A stretch of 64,000 nucleotides of DNA. Origin: Sphingomonas morindae. GTDB lineage: Bacteria > Pseudomonadota > Alphaproteobacteria > Sphingomonadales > Sphingomonadaceae. The stretch covers positions 2,310,001-2,374,000 of the forward strand of contig NZ_CP084930.1 in NCBI RefSeq assembly GCF_023822065.1, in the 5' to 3' direction. Under the pieces are notes generated by a model, which ran no database searches, was not told the DNA's origin, and was given only the letters and a program-made list of their open reading frames with translations. The translations under genes were made by a program, and so were the position numbers. Below are positions 41,957 through 50,691 of this stretch, in pieces (position 1 is the first letter of the stretch; every line of letters begins with the position of its first letter).

Positions 41957-44425
41957 TCAGCGCGGCGCGGGGCAGGCGGCGTTGGTCGGATCGGCGTCGA
42001 GCTTGATGCCCACGATCGACACCGTGAAGCCCTTGTCGGCGGCGAGCGCGAAGGGCGTCGTCACCTTGGCCATATCCGCGCCCGCCTTGCGGAAGCAGGC
42101 GAGCGGCAGCTTGGCGCTGGTCCATGTGCCGGGCTGGGCCCGGGCGAACAGCGCGGTGGCGTCGATCGCGGGGCCGCCGGTGGAGAGCGTCACCCGGCCG
42201 GTGGGCGCGGCATCGACACGATAGTCGATCCGCAGCGTCACCTGCGCATTGGTCTGCCGCGCCAGATCGAGCGAGGGCCCTTCGATCCGCACCTCGCCCG
42301 GACCGGTGAAGGCGAGCTGGCGCGCGCCCTCCTGCCGGCCGCCGCCATCGACATTGGTGATGCGCACCGCGCCCTTGCTCACCAGCTTCCACGGCGCCAC
42401 CGCGCGCCCGGGGATGAAATAGAGCGAGGGATTGGCGAGCGAGGGATCGATGCCCGCCACCTCGGGCAGAGTGGGCACGCTGGTCCGGCTGGCATAGGTG
42501 AGGCCATAGCCATAGGCGAACAGCGGATCATAGCCGGGCTGGCCGACATTGTTGGCGAATTGGGCGGCGGTGCGCGGCCAGGAGAAGCTCAGCTTGCCGC
42601 GGAAATCGGCCTTGGGCGCGCCGCTGCGCGTGGCCACCAGCACATCGGCGATGCCCGCGCCTTCCGAACCGGGCAGGAAGGCCGCGACAAAGGCGTCGGA
42701 CTGGTTGAGTTCGGGATTGACCCAGAGCGGACGCCCCGAGAGGAACACGGACACGACGGGGATGCCCTGCGCCTTGAGCGCCTTGAGCTGGGCGAGCGCG
42801 ACCTTGTCGCCGGGCTGGAACTCGAGCGTGCCGACATCGCCGACCATCTCGGCATAGGGCTGTTCGCCGAACACCACCACCGCCACATCGGGCTTGGCGC
42901 CGGCCACCCGGCCATCGGCGCTGAGCGTGGCGGTGCCGCCGGCGGCCTCGATCGCCTGCTTCAGCCCGGCCCAGATGCTGGTGCCTTGCGGGAAATCGGC
43001 ATTGGTGTTGCCGGTGCCCTGCCAGGACAGCGTCCAGCCGCCTGATTGCAGGCCGATATCATCGGCGTGGCTGCCGGTGACGAGCACCTTCTGGCCCGGC
43101 CGGATCGGCAGCAGCCCACCATTATTCTTGAGCAGCACGAGCGATTCCGCCACCGCCTGACGGGCGACCGCGCGGTGATCGGGCAATGCCAGCTCGGCCT
43201 TGCGCTCGAACGGGCGGGCGGGATCGAACAGCCCCAGCTTCACCTTCACGCGCAGGATGCGGCGCACCGCATCGTCGACCCGGGCGCGCGGGATGGTGCC
43301 ATTCTCCACCTCGCGCAGCGTATTGTCGTACAGCGCCTTCCAGTCGGACGGCACCATCGCCATGTCGAGCCCGGCGTTGAAGGTGAGCGGGCAATCGCCC
43401 TCGGTGCAGCCCGGCAGCTGGCCATGGGCGTTCCAATCGCCGACGACAAAGCCCTCAAAGCCCATGCGGCCCTTGAGCACATCGGTCAGCAGGCTGCGAT
43501 TGCCGTGGTTCTTGACCCCGTTCCACGAGGAGAAGCTGGCCATCACCGTCATCGCGCCGGCATCGATGCCCGAGACATAGCCGGCCGAATGCAGGGCGAT
43601 CAGCTCGCGCTCGGAAATCTGCGCATCGCCCTGGTCGACCCCGTTCTTGGTCGCGCCGTCGCCGAGGAAATGCTTGATCGACGCGGCGACCTTGCCCTGC
43701 TGGATGCGGCCGGTGCCGGGCGGCCCCTGGAGCCCGCGCACCATGGCGGCGGCATAGTCGCGCGTGATCTCGGGGCGCTCCGAATAGCCCTCATAGCTGC
43801 GGCCCCAGCGATCATCCTGCGGCACGGTGACGGTGGGGCCGAACGCCCAATCGAAGCCGGCGGCGGCGCTCTCGGCGGCGGTCACCGCGCCGATCCGCTC
43901 CATCAGCGCCGGATCGCGCATCGCGCCGAGGCCGATATTGTGCGGGAAGATCACCGCGCCCTTGACGTTGGAATTGCCGTGCACCGAATCCATGCCGAAG
44001 ATCACCGGCACGGGCACATGGCCGGGCCGCGCCTCGATCGAGACGGCGCGGAACCGATCGGCGGTGGCGATCCAGGCCGAGACGGGGGCGCGATCATCCG
44101 CGTCGAGCGGCGGCGAATTGCCGCCGCCGAGCACCGAGCCCACCGGATATTGGCGCAGATCCTCGGGCTTGATCGAGGCGATGTCGGCCTGGATCATCTG
44201 GCCCACCTTCTCGCGCAGGCTCATCTTGGCCATCAGCGCGGTGACCCGGGCCTCGGTCTGCGCGTCGACCAGCCCGGTGCTGTGCGCGGCCGGCCAGAGA
44301 TCGGGATGCGCGGTGGCGGCGGCCGGGAGCGCGCTGCCGTCCACGGGCGCGGCGGCGAGCGGCGACACCGCTGTCATCACGAAAATAGCCGCACCGCCCT
44401 TCAGCGCGCCCCTGAACCCCTTCAT
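41957..44425 (-). CDS. Glycoside hydrolase family 3, exported (ExoP-type exo-beta-glycosidase)
   Basis: An 822-aa enzyme with a signal peptide (AAIFVMTAVSPLAAA), a GH3 N-terminal barrel (about 60-400), a GH3 C-terminal alpha/beta sandwich (about 430-640) and a C-terminal beta-sandwich domain (about 670-820). The nucleophile Asp is in FEGFVVGDWNAHG and the KHFLGDG motif is present. The layout matches ExoP-type beta-glucosidases. Cleavage of xylo-oligosaccharides is possible given the xylose genes nearby, but is not proven. The ATG at 44425 follows GGGAGAG; a GTG two codons earlier is an alternative. It is divergent from the LacI gene with a half-operator between them. Confidence 0.9.
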   Translation of the reverse strand: MKGFRGALKGGAAIFVMTAVSPLAAAPVDGSALPAAATAHPDLWPAAHSTGLVDAQTEARVTALMAKMSLREKVGQMIQADIASIKPEDLRQYPVGSVLGGGNSPPLDADDRAPVSAWIATADRFRAVSIEARPGHVPVPVIFGMDSVHGNSNVKGAVIFPHNIGLGAMRDPALMERIGAVTAAESAAAGFDWAFGPTVTVPQDDRWGRSYEGYSERPEITRDYAAAMVRGLQGPPGTGRIQQGKVAASIKHFLGDGATKNGVDQGDAQISERELIALHSAGYVSGIDAGAMTVMASFSSWNGVKNHGNRSLLTDVLKGRMGFEGFVVGDWNAHGQLPGCTEGDCPLTFNAGLDMAMVPSDWKALYDNTLREVENGTIPRARVDDAVRRILRVKVKLGLFDPARPFERKAELALPDHRAVARQAVAESLVLLKNNGGLLPIRPGQKVLVTGSHADDIGLQSGGWTLSWQGTGNTNADFPQGTSIWAGLKQAIEAAGGTATLSADGRVAGAKPDVAVVVFGEQPYAEMVGDVGTLEFQPGDKVALAQLKALKAQGIPVVSVFLSGRPLWVNPELNQSDAFVAAFLPGSEGAGIADVLVATRSGAPKADFRGKLSFSWPRTAAQFANNVGQPGYDPLFAYGYGLTYASRTSVPTLPEVAGIDPSLANPSLYFIPGRAVAPWKLVSKGAVRITNVDGGGRQEGARQLAFTGPGEVRIEGPSLDLARQTNAQVTLRIDYRVDAAPTGRVTLSTGGPAIDATALFARAQPGTWTSAKLPLACFRKAGADMAKVTTPFALAADKGFTVSIVGIKLDADPTNAACPAPR

Positions 44426-44504
44426 CGTCACTCTCCCGTCGACCCATGATCTTGCGCCTCCCCGCCGGAGAGGTTCGTCCCGAATAGGCGGAAAGGCGCG
44501 GCGA

Positions 44505-44519
44505 TGGTAGCGCTTCTAT
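44505..44519. promoter_or_regulatory. LacI-type operator, imperfect copy
   Basis: TGGTAGCGCTTCTA (44505-44518, with following T) keeps the left half and centre of the perfect site TGATAGCGCTATCA at 49203-49216, but the right half is degraded (10 of 14 positions shared). It lies between the GH3 and LacI genes, where autoregulation and GH3 control would be expected. Confidence 0.4.
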
Positions 44520-44603
44520 GAAGCGGCGCGGCCGCCTTGGCGCATCCCCGGGGGCTCGCCGGACGGTGAAGGTTGCGCTAACCAGAGGGCGGAGGGGGCG
44601 TGC

Positions 44604-45683
44604 ATGGCGAAAAAGGTTACGCGGCGACAGGGCGGGGCGCCCACGATCAGCGATGTCGCGGCGCGCGCGGGCGTGTCCGCGATGACGGTGTCGCGCGTGA
44701 TCAACGGCGAGGCGCGGGTGCGGAGCGAGACGCGCGAGGCCGTGCACGCGGCGATCGCGGAGCTGCGCTACGCCCCCAATCCCGCCGCCCAGGCGCTCGC
44801 GGGCGCCAGCCAGATCCGCATCGGCCTGCTCTACAGCAATCCGAGCGCCGCCTATCTCAGCGCCTTTCTCGTCGGCAGCCTCGATTCCGCCAGCCGCAGC
44901 AACATCCAGCTGATCGTCGAGAAGTGCGAGCGCGACGACGATCATGAGGCGGAGATCGCGCGCCGCCTGATCGAGGGTGGCATGGACGGGCTGATCCTGC
45001 CGCCGCCGCTGTGCGATTCCCCGGCGATCCTCAGCGTGCTCGCCGAAAATCCGGTGCCGGCGGTGGCGGTGGCGACGGCGCGCGAGGAGGGGCCGGTGTC
45101 GAGCGTCGGCATCGATGATTTCCACGCCGCCGAGGCGATGACGCGCCATCTCGTCGACCTCGGCCATCGCCGTATCGGCATCATCCTCGGCTCGCCCGAT
45201 CTCAGCGCGAGCGCGCGGCGGCTCGAAGGCTATCGCGCCGCACTGGCGGCGGCGGGGCTGGAGACGTCCGACGCGCTGATCGCGCCCGGCCTCTTCACCT
45301 ATCGGTCCGGCCTGGAGGCGGCCGAGCGGCTGCTCGATCTCGCCGAGCCGCCCACCGCCATCTTCGCCAGCAACGACGATATGGCGGCGGCGGCGGTGGC
45401 GGTGGCGCATCGGCGCGGCCTCGACGTGCCGGGCGATCTCACCGTCTGCGGCTTCGACGATACTACCATCGCCACCACCGTCTGGCCCGAGCTTACCACC
45501 GTGCACCAGCCGATCGGCGACATGTCGCGCGCGGCGGTGGAGCTGCTGCTCGAGGCGGTGCGCGCCCGCCGCGCGGGCACCGCCTTCCCGGCGCGCCGCC
45601 TGCTGCTGGATTATGCGCTGGTCCGCCGCAAGAGCGATGCCGCACCGCGCCGCCCCGGCCGCCGCCGCCGCCCGCGCGCCTAA
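44604..45683 (+). CDS. LacI-family transcriptional regulator (XylR-like)
   Basis: A 359-aa protein with an N-terminal LacI helix-turn-helix (about 13-60, TISDVAARAGVSAMTVSRVIN and hinge PNPAAQALAG) and a periplasmic-binding-protein-like sensor domain (about 70-345). Sugar-domain landmarks are GMDGLILPPPL, DLGHRRIGIILGSPDLSASARRLEGYRAAL and FASNDDMAAAAVAVAHRRG. The C terminus is Arg/Pro-rich. It is flanked by the GH3 gene and the xylXB-permease operon. A perfect LacI-type palindrome precedes xylX. Xylose or a derivative is the likely inducer; this is inference. Confidence 0.88.
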   Translation: MAKKVTRRQGGAPTISDVAARAGVSAMTVSRVINGEARVRSETREAVHAAIAELRYAPNPAAQALAGASQIRIGLLYSNPSAAYLSAFLVGSLDSASRSNIQLIVEKCERDDDHEAEIARRLIEGGMDGLILPPPLCDSPAILSVLAENPVPAVAVATAREEGPVSSVGIDDFHAAEAMTRHLVDLGHRRIGIILGSPDLSASARRLEGYRAALAAAGLETSDALIAPGLFTYRSGLEAAERLLDLAEPPTAIFASNDDMAAAAVAVAHRRGLDVPGDLTVCGFDDTTIATTVWPELTTVHQPIGDMSRAAVELLLEAVRARRAGTAFPARRLLLDYALVRRKSDAAPRRPGRRRRPRA

Positions 45684-45686
45684 CAA

Positions 45687-45711
45687 AAACCCCCGCCCTT
45701 GCGGGCGGGGG
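45687..45711 (-). terminator. Intrinsic terminator of the xylXB-permease operon
   Basis: CCCCCGCCC pairs with GGGCGGGGG across a four-base loop. On the minus strand the stem is followed by TTTTTG, so it ends the leftward operon, 33 bases past the permease stop. It begins only four bases after the LacI stop, and may also brake that transcript. Confidence 0.85.
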
Positions 45712-45743
45712 CTTAGGATTTGGTTCGGGTCCGCCGCGCCGGC

Positions 45744-47162
45744 TCAGCCGGGCATGTCCTCCAGCTCGCGGCCCCGCGTCTCGCGCACCATGCGGCGCAC
45801 GAAGAAGAAGGAGAAGAGCGCGCTGACGGCGTAGAAGCCATAGGTGCCGCCCAACCCGACCCCGGCGGCGAGCGCGGGGAAGCTGACCGAGATGAAGAAG
45901 TTGGCCGCCCATTGCGCGGCCCCCGCCACGGCCAGCGCCGAGCCGCGGATCTGGTTGGGGAACATCTCGCCCAGCATCACCCACATCACCGGGCCCCAGC
46001 TGCCGTTGAAGAAGATGACGTAGAGATTGGCCGCGATCAGCGCGACCAGGCCGACAGTGTCGGACATGTGGAGCCCGCCATCGGCGGCGACGTGCGCGGT
46101 GGAGAAGCAGGCGGCGACCACCGCCAGCGTCACCGTCATGCCGGCCGAGCCGATCAGCAGCAGCGGCTTGCGGCCGATGCGATCGACGGTGAAGACGGTG
46201 ATGAAGCAGGCGAGGATCGAGAGCGCGCCCGACAGGATGTTGATCTTGAGCGAGTCCGCCTCGCTGAAGCCAACCGACTGCCAGAGCACCGCGCCATAAT
46301 AGAAGACGATGTTGATGCCGACGAGCTGCTGCAGGATGGCGATGCCGATACCCGCCCAGACCAGCGTGCGCAGCCGGCCGGTCGCGGGATCGCGCAGATC
46401 GGAGAAGCGCGGCCGGTGGTGATCGGAGGCGAGCGAGCCACGGATCTCGGCCACCTTCTGCGCGGCCTCGGTCGGGCCGAGCAGGCGGACGAGCACGCGG
46501 CGCGCCTCGTCCTCGCGGCCGCGCGCCACCAGGAAGCGCGGGCTTTCGGGAATGACCATCAGCGCCAGGAAGTAGATGGCGGCCGGGATGGTCTGCATCC
46601 AGAACATCCAGCGCCACGCCGCCATGCCCAGCCAGAAGGGCGCGGTGGAGCCCCCGGCGGCGTTGGCGAGCACATAATTGGCCACGAACGCCCCGGTAAG
46701 GCCGGAGATGATCATGATCTGCTGGACGCTGGTCAGGCTGCCGCGGATGCGCGCCGGCGTCACCTCGCTGATATAGACGGGGGAGAGCACGCTCGCCGCG
46801 CCCACGCCCAGGCCGCCGAGCAGCCGCGCCATGACGAACACGGTGGAGCTGCCGGCCGCGCCGGCGATCAGCGCGCTGACGATGAAGAGCAGGGCCGCGA
46901 CCATCATCACGCTGCGGCGGCCGAACAGATCGGCGAGCCGCCCGGCGAGGAAGGCGCCGGCGGCGCAGCCGATCAGAATGGCGCCGACATTGAAGCCGGT
47001 GCCCAGCCGCGACAGGTCGAAGGCCTTTTCCAGCCCCTCCTGCGTGCCGTTGATCACGCCGCTGTCATAGCCGAACATGAAGCCGCCGATGGTGGCGACG
47101 GCGACGATCGCGAGCACGAAGCGGCTATTCGCTTCCCCCGCCACGCTGGCCGTATCCTGCAT
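45744..47162 (-). CDS. MFS sugar:proton symporter, SP family (XylE/GalP-like)
   Basis: A 472-aa, twelve-helix permease of the sugar porter family. Signatures include GYDSGVINGTQEGL in helix 1, the AGRLADLFGRRSVMM loop, PVYISEVTPARIRG, VIPESPRFLVARGRE after helix 6, and the sugar-site QQLVGINIVFYYG in helix 7. It likely imports D-xylose (or glucose/galactose) with protons. I use the ATG at 47162: AGGAG lies about 12 bases upstream, whereas the GTG at 47171 would touch the ribosome site. It follows xylB by 45 bases and ends at a terminator. Confidence 0.88.
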   Translation of the reverse strand: MQDTASVAGEANSRFVLAIVAVATIGGFMFGYDSGVINGTQEGLEKAFDLSRLGTGFNVGAILIGCAAGAFLAGRLADLFGRRSVMMVAALLFIVSALIAGAAGSSTVFVMARLLGGLGVGAASVLSPVYISEVTPARIRGSLTSVQQIMIISGLTGAFVANYVLANAAGGSTAPFWLGMAAWRWMFWMQTIPAAIYFLALMVIPESPRFLVARGREDEARRVLVRLLGPTEAAQKVAEIRGSLASDHHRPRFSDLRDPATGRLRTLVWAGIGIAILQQLVGINIVFYYGAVLWQSVGFSEADSLKINILSGALSILACFITVFTVDRIGRKPLLLIGSAGMTVTLAVVAACFSTAHVAADGGLHMSDTVGLVALIAANLYVIFFNGSWGPVMWVMLGEMFPNQIRGSALAVAGAAQWAANFFISVSFPALAAGVGLGGTYGFYAVSALFSFFFVRRMVRETRGRELEDMPG

Positions 47163-47207
47163 TCCCCTCACTCTCCTGATTTTGGCAGCTTGATTAGAGA
47201 TTTGCGC

Positions 47208-47996
47208 TCAGCGCCAGCCGGCGTCGACAAAATAATGATGGCCGGTGCACATGCGGGCGTCGTCGGACGCGAGAAACAGGGCGAGCGCGGCGACATCGGC
47301 CGGCAGCACGCGCTGCTTGAGGCATTGCGTGCCGAGGATCCGCGCCTCCTCCTCGGCATCATGCCACAGCGCATCCTGGCGCGGGGTCTTGATGCCGCCG
47401 GGTACGATGGTGTTGACGCGGATATTGTCGGTGCCGAGATCGCGCGCCAGCGCGCGCGTCATGCCCTCAATGCCGGCCTTGGCCGTCTGGTAGAGGACGA
47501 TATCGGGCAGGGCGAGGTGCCAGCTGATCGAGCCGAGATTGAGGATCACGCCGCCGCCGGCCGCGCGCATCCCCGGCGCCACCGCCTGGGCGGCGAAGAA
47601 AAGGTGGCGCAGATTGACGGCGAGCCGATCGTCCCAATAGGCCGGGGTGACGGCGCCGACCTCGTGCCGATCATCATTGGCGGCGTTGTTGACGAGGATC
47701 TCCATCGGGCCGCCCAGCGCCGCTTCCAGCTCGGCGATCGCGGCGGTCAGCGCATCGATGTCGCGCAGGTCGCACGGCCGGAAGGCGGGGGCGAAGGCGG
47801 CACCGGGGGCGAGCCGCGCGGCCAGCGCCTGCGAGGCGTCCTGCGCGATGTCGATGAAGCCGACGCGCGCGCCCTGCGCCACAAAGCCCTCGACAAAGGC
47901 CTCGCCGATGCCGCTGCCGCCGCCGGTGATGAGCACGCGCTTCCCGGCAAGGCTGGGATACACCGCCCGGCCGGGCGCTTCAGAAATGTCCGACAT
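47208..47996 (-). CDS. xylB: D-xylose 1-dehydrogenase XylB (SDR)
   Basis: A 262-aa classical SDR that oxidises D-xylose to xylonolactone with NAD. The cofactor loop is TGGGSGIGEAFVEGF; the unusual NNAANDDRHEVGAVT and the active-site GSISWHLALPDIVLYQTAKAGIEGMTRALARDLG follow. The C terminus is LCTG-like (MCTGHHYFVDAGWR). These segments match Caulobacter XylB as I recall it, so the assignment is stronger than for most SDRs. It is 21 bases downstream of xylX. Confidence 0.9.
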   Translation of the reverse strand: MSDISEAPGRAVYPSLAGKRVLITGGGSGIGEAFVEGFVAQGARVGFIDIAQDASQALAARLAPGAAFAPAFRPCDLRDIDALTAAIAELEAALGGPMEILVNNAANDDRHEVGAVTPAYWDDRLAVNLRHLFFAAQAVAPGMRAAGGGVILNLGSISWHLALPDIVLYQTAKAGIEGMTRALARDLGTDNIRVNTIVPGGIKTPRQDALWHDAEEEARILGTQCLKQRVLPADVAALALFLASDDARMCTGHHYFVDAGWR

Positions 47997-48017
47997 GCAA
48001 GTTCCTGGATGAGAGGG

Positions 48018-49157
48018 TCAGGCCAGCGGGGCGGCGCGCGCGGGCGCCAGCAGGCCCCGCTCGGCGAGATTGCGCATGAGCGCGCCCACGCCGAAGGTCC
48101 AGGCGGGCGCCGCCTTGGAGGTGGTGACGCGGTTGACAAGCCGGCCGAGCCGGGCGCTGGCGATGGTGACGCGATCGCCTTCCTTGTGGGTGAAGCCGCG
48201 GCCCGGCTCGTCGCGATCGTCGGTGGGCGCGAAGAGCGTGCCGAGGAACAGCACGAAGCCGTCCGGATAATGATGCTCGCTGAGCGCCTGCCGCACCAGC
48301 TCGAGCGGATCGCGGCTGATCTGGTTCATCGAGCTGTGGCCGTCGAGCCGGTAGCCGTCCTCGCCCTCGATCAGCATGTCCACCTCGGCCTGGCGGACAT
48401 CGTCGATGGTGAAGCCCTGGTCGAACAGCCGGACCAGCGGGCCGACGGCGCAGGAGGCGTTATTGTCCTTGGCCTTGCTCAGCAGCAGCGCCGAGCGCCC
48501 TTCGAAATCGCGCAGATTGACGTCGTTGCCCAGCGTCGCGCCGACCGCCTCGCCCCGCGAATCGACCAGCAGCACCACTTCCGGCTCGGGATTGTTCCAG
48601 CCCGAATCCGAGCGCACGCCGATCGCCGCGCCGCCGCCCACCGTCGCCAGCACCGGCGCCTTGGTGAAGATCTCGGCATCGGGGCCGATCGCGACCTCGA
48701 GATATTGCGACCACATGCCATCGTCGATCAGCGCCGCCTTGAGCGCGGCCGCCTCGGCGCTGCCGGGCACCACGCTGCGGATCGAGCCGCCGATCCGCTC
48801 CTCCAGCCGCGCGCGGAGCGAGGCGGCAGCGCCGGAATCGCCGCGCGCGCGCTCCTCGATCACACGCTCGAGCGCCGACACGGCGAAGGTGACGCCCGCC
48901 GCCTTCACCACCTGGAGATCGATGGGGCTGAGCCAGCGCAGCGTTTCCACCGGGCCGAGCGGCCGGCCCTTCTCGGCCGTGAAGAGCCGCGCCTCGACCA
49001 GCGCCGAGACGGTGGGGGCGAGGGCGGCCATGTCATAGGCCTGGCCCTGCTCGATCAGCACGGGGCTCGGGCCTTCCGGAGTCGCGACGCGGCCGAGAAA
49101 GCGGCCCTCCCGCCAGTCTTCGGGCAACAGGCTGATATCGATGATCTGGCCGTCCAT
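48018..49157 (-). CDS. xylX: 2-keto-3-deoxy-D-xylonate dehydratase XylX (FAH fold)
   Basis: A 379-aa fumarylacetoacetate-hydrolase-fold enzyme. The core contains VTFAVSALERVIEERARGD, DDGMWSQYLEVAIGPDAEIFTKAP, WNNPEPEVVLLVDSRG and GNDVNLRDFEGRSALLLSKAKDNN, where the metal-binding acidic residues lie. These segments match Caulobacter XylX, which dehydrates 2-keto-3-deoxyxylonate to 2-oxoglutarate semialdehyde. The ATG at 49157 follows GGGAGAG and sets the length; an upstream start adds an Arg-rich non-homologous stretch. It is the first gene of its operon, behind the palindrome at 49203-49216. Confidence 0.92.
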   Translation of the reverse strand: MDGQIIDISLLPEDWREGRFLGRVATPEGPSPVLIEQGQAYDMAALAPTVSALVEARLFTAEKGRPLGPVETLRWLSPIDLQVVKAAGVTFAVSALERVIEERARGDSGAAASLRARLEERIGGSIRSVVPGSAEAAALKAALIDDGMWSQYLEVAIGPDAEIFTKAPVLATVGGGAAIGVRSDSGWNNPEPEVVLLVDSRGEAVGATLGNDVNLRDFEGRSALLLSKAKDNNASCAVGPLVRLFDQGFTIDDVRQAEVDMLIEGEDGYRLDGHSSMNQISRDPLELVRQALSEHHYPDGFVLFLGTLFAPTDDRDEPGRGFTHKEGDRVTIASARLGRLVNRVTTSKAAPAWTFGVGALMRNLAERGLLAPARAAPLA

Positions 49158-49202
49158 GGGCGCTCTCCCCCGCTTATTTCTGGCTAGGACGCGCCGCGCG
49201 CG

Positions 49203-49216
49203 TGATAGCGCTATCA
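49203..49216. promoter_or_regulatory. Perfect LacI-type operator before xylX
   Basis: TGATAGCGCTATCA is a 14-base perfect palindrome with the central CG typical of LacI/GalR operators. It lies 46 bases upstream of the xylX ATG and downstream of the antiporter gene. An imperfect copy lies by the LacI gene (44505). Confidence 0.7.
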
Positions 49217-49241
49217 TATTCGCCGGGGAGCGGGCCCACTG

Positions 49242-50513
49242 TCAAGGGAGCGCGATCGGTCGCGTGTCCCAATTGCGCCGGATCGCGAGGCGTCGCGACC
49301 ATTCGAACAGGGGCGAGGCGATGAAGGTGGTCAGCACCGCCATCAGCACCAGAATGGAGAAGAGGCGCGGCCCGATAATGCCGCGATCCAGCCCGATATT
49401 GAGGATGATAAGCTCCATCAGGCCGCGCGCGTTCATCAGCGCGCCGATGCCGGCGGCGGTGGCATTGTCCTTGCCGGCGAGTCGCGCCGCCGCCCAGCAG
49501 GCGCCGCCCTTGGCGATCACCGACACCGCCAGCACCGCCAGCGCGATCAGCAGCAGCGCGGGATCGGCGAGCAGCGACAGCCGCGTGTTGAGGCCGGAAT
49601 AGACGAAGAAGAAGGGCAGCAGCAGCACCACGGTGAGCGGCTCCACCTGGGCGCGCACCAGCGCGGTCAAGCGGCCGCGCGGCATCACCGTGCCGAGCAG
49701 GAAGCCGCCGAACACGGCGTGCATGCCCACCGCATCCATGGCGAAGGCCGCGAGCAGGAACAGGCCCAGCACCAGCGCCAAAGCGCCGTGATCGACGTCC
49801 TCCCCGGCCTCGACGCGGCGGCCGAGCGGGCGCAGCAGGCGCGGCCCCAGGCCCAGCACCAGCGCCGCGAACAGCAGCGCGCCGCCCAGCGTCTTGGCGA
49901 TCAGCAGCGCGCCGCCGCCAAAGGTGGCCAGCACCACCGCCAGCACCGTCCAGGCGCCGGCATCGTCGACCGCGCCCGCCGCCAGCGCGAGCGTGCCAAG
50001 CGGCGTGCCGGACAGGCCGCGCTCATGGATGATCCGCGCGAGCATGGGAAAGGCGGTGATCGCGATGCAGGCGCCGAGGAACAGGGTGGCGCGGCCCGCG
50101 CCGAGGCCCGGCGCGAACAGGCCGGGCAGCGGCAGCAGCATGGGCACCAGCAGCGCCGCGCCGACAAAGGGCAGCGCCATGCCCGCCATCGACACCAGCG
50201 AGGCCGCGCGCGCATCCTCCGCAAAGCCTTCGCGGCTGAAGCCGAGCCCGACGATGAACATGTAGAGCCCGACGCCGAGCTGCGCGATCACGTAGAGGAT
50301 CGGCTTGGTTTCGGGCGGGAAGAGCAGGGCCTGCGCGGCGGGCGCGATCAGCCCGAGCAGCGACGGGCCGAGCAGCACGCCCGCGATCATCTCGCCCACC
50401 ACGCGCGGCTGGCCGAGCCAGCGCTGCGCGACAAAGCCCATGGCGCGCGCGGTCGCGAGAATGGCCGCGCCTTCCAGAAAAAAGGCAACGCTCAGCTGCG
50501 CCGGTGCCATCAT
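49242..50513 (-). CDS. Cation:proton antiporter, CPA2 (Kef-type)
   Basis: A 423-aa membrane protein with about twelve hydrophobic segments and the Na_H_Exchanger fold. QPRVVGEMIAGVLLGPSLLG and the ion-binding AAGAVDDAGAW (paired aspartates, about residue 180) identify the family. No C-terminal TrkA-N or RCK domain is attached, unlike KefB/KefC. It moves K+ or Na+ against protons. A second ATG three bases in is an equal start. The gene is followed by the xylX operator and looks monocistronic. Confidence 0.9.
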   Translation of the reverse strand: MMAPAQLSVAFFLEGAAILATARAMGFVAQRWLGQPRVVGEMIAGVLLGPSLLGLIAPAAQALLFPPETKPILYVIAQLGVGLYMFIVGLGFSREGFAEDARAASLVSMAGMALPFVGAALLVPMLLPLPGLFAPGLGAGRATLFLGACIAITAFPMLARIIHERGLSGTPLGTLALAAGAVDDAGAWTVLAVVLATFGGGALLIAKTLGGALLFAALVLGLGPRLLRPLGRRVEAGEDVDHGALALVLGLFLLAAFAMDAVGMHAVFGGFLLGTVMPRGRLTALVRAQVEPLTVVLLLPFFFVYSGLNTRLSLLADPALLLIALAVLAVSVIAKGGACWAAARLAGKDNATAAGIGALMNARGLMELIILNIGLDRGIIGPRLFSILVLMAVLTTFIASPLFEWSRRLAIRRNWDTRPIALP

Positions 50514-50691
50514 CCGCCTTCCCCCCCATGCCGCGCCTCCGATGCCGGGGCGCGCTTGTCGGTGTGCGCCGCGGCCAGGCCGCCGCGCAGGCCGGTGTCA
50601 TAGCAAGTCCGTACTATTCGCCAAGGGGTGGCAAGAAGAGGCCGCCGGCATCGCTGCCGACGGCCCAGCGCGCGGACAAAGCATTAGCGCG

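Noticed and set aside
45720-49187. 1155-codon open frame on the + strand antisense to the xylXB-permease operon
   Set aside because: Spans three convincing genes on the other strand and their gaps; composition is typical of shadows.
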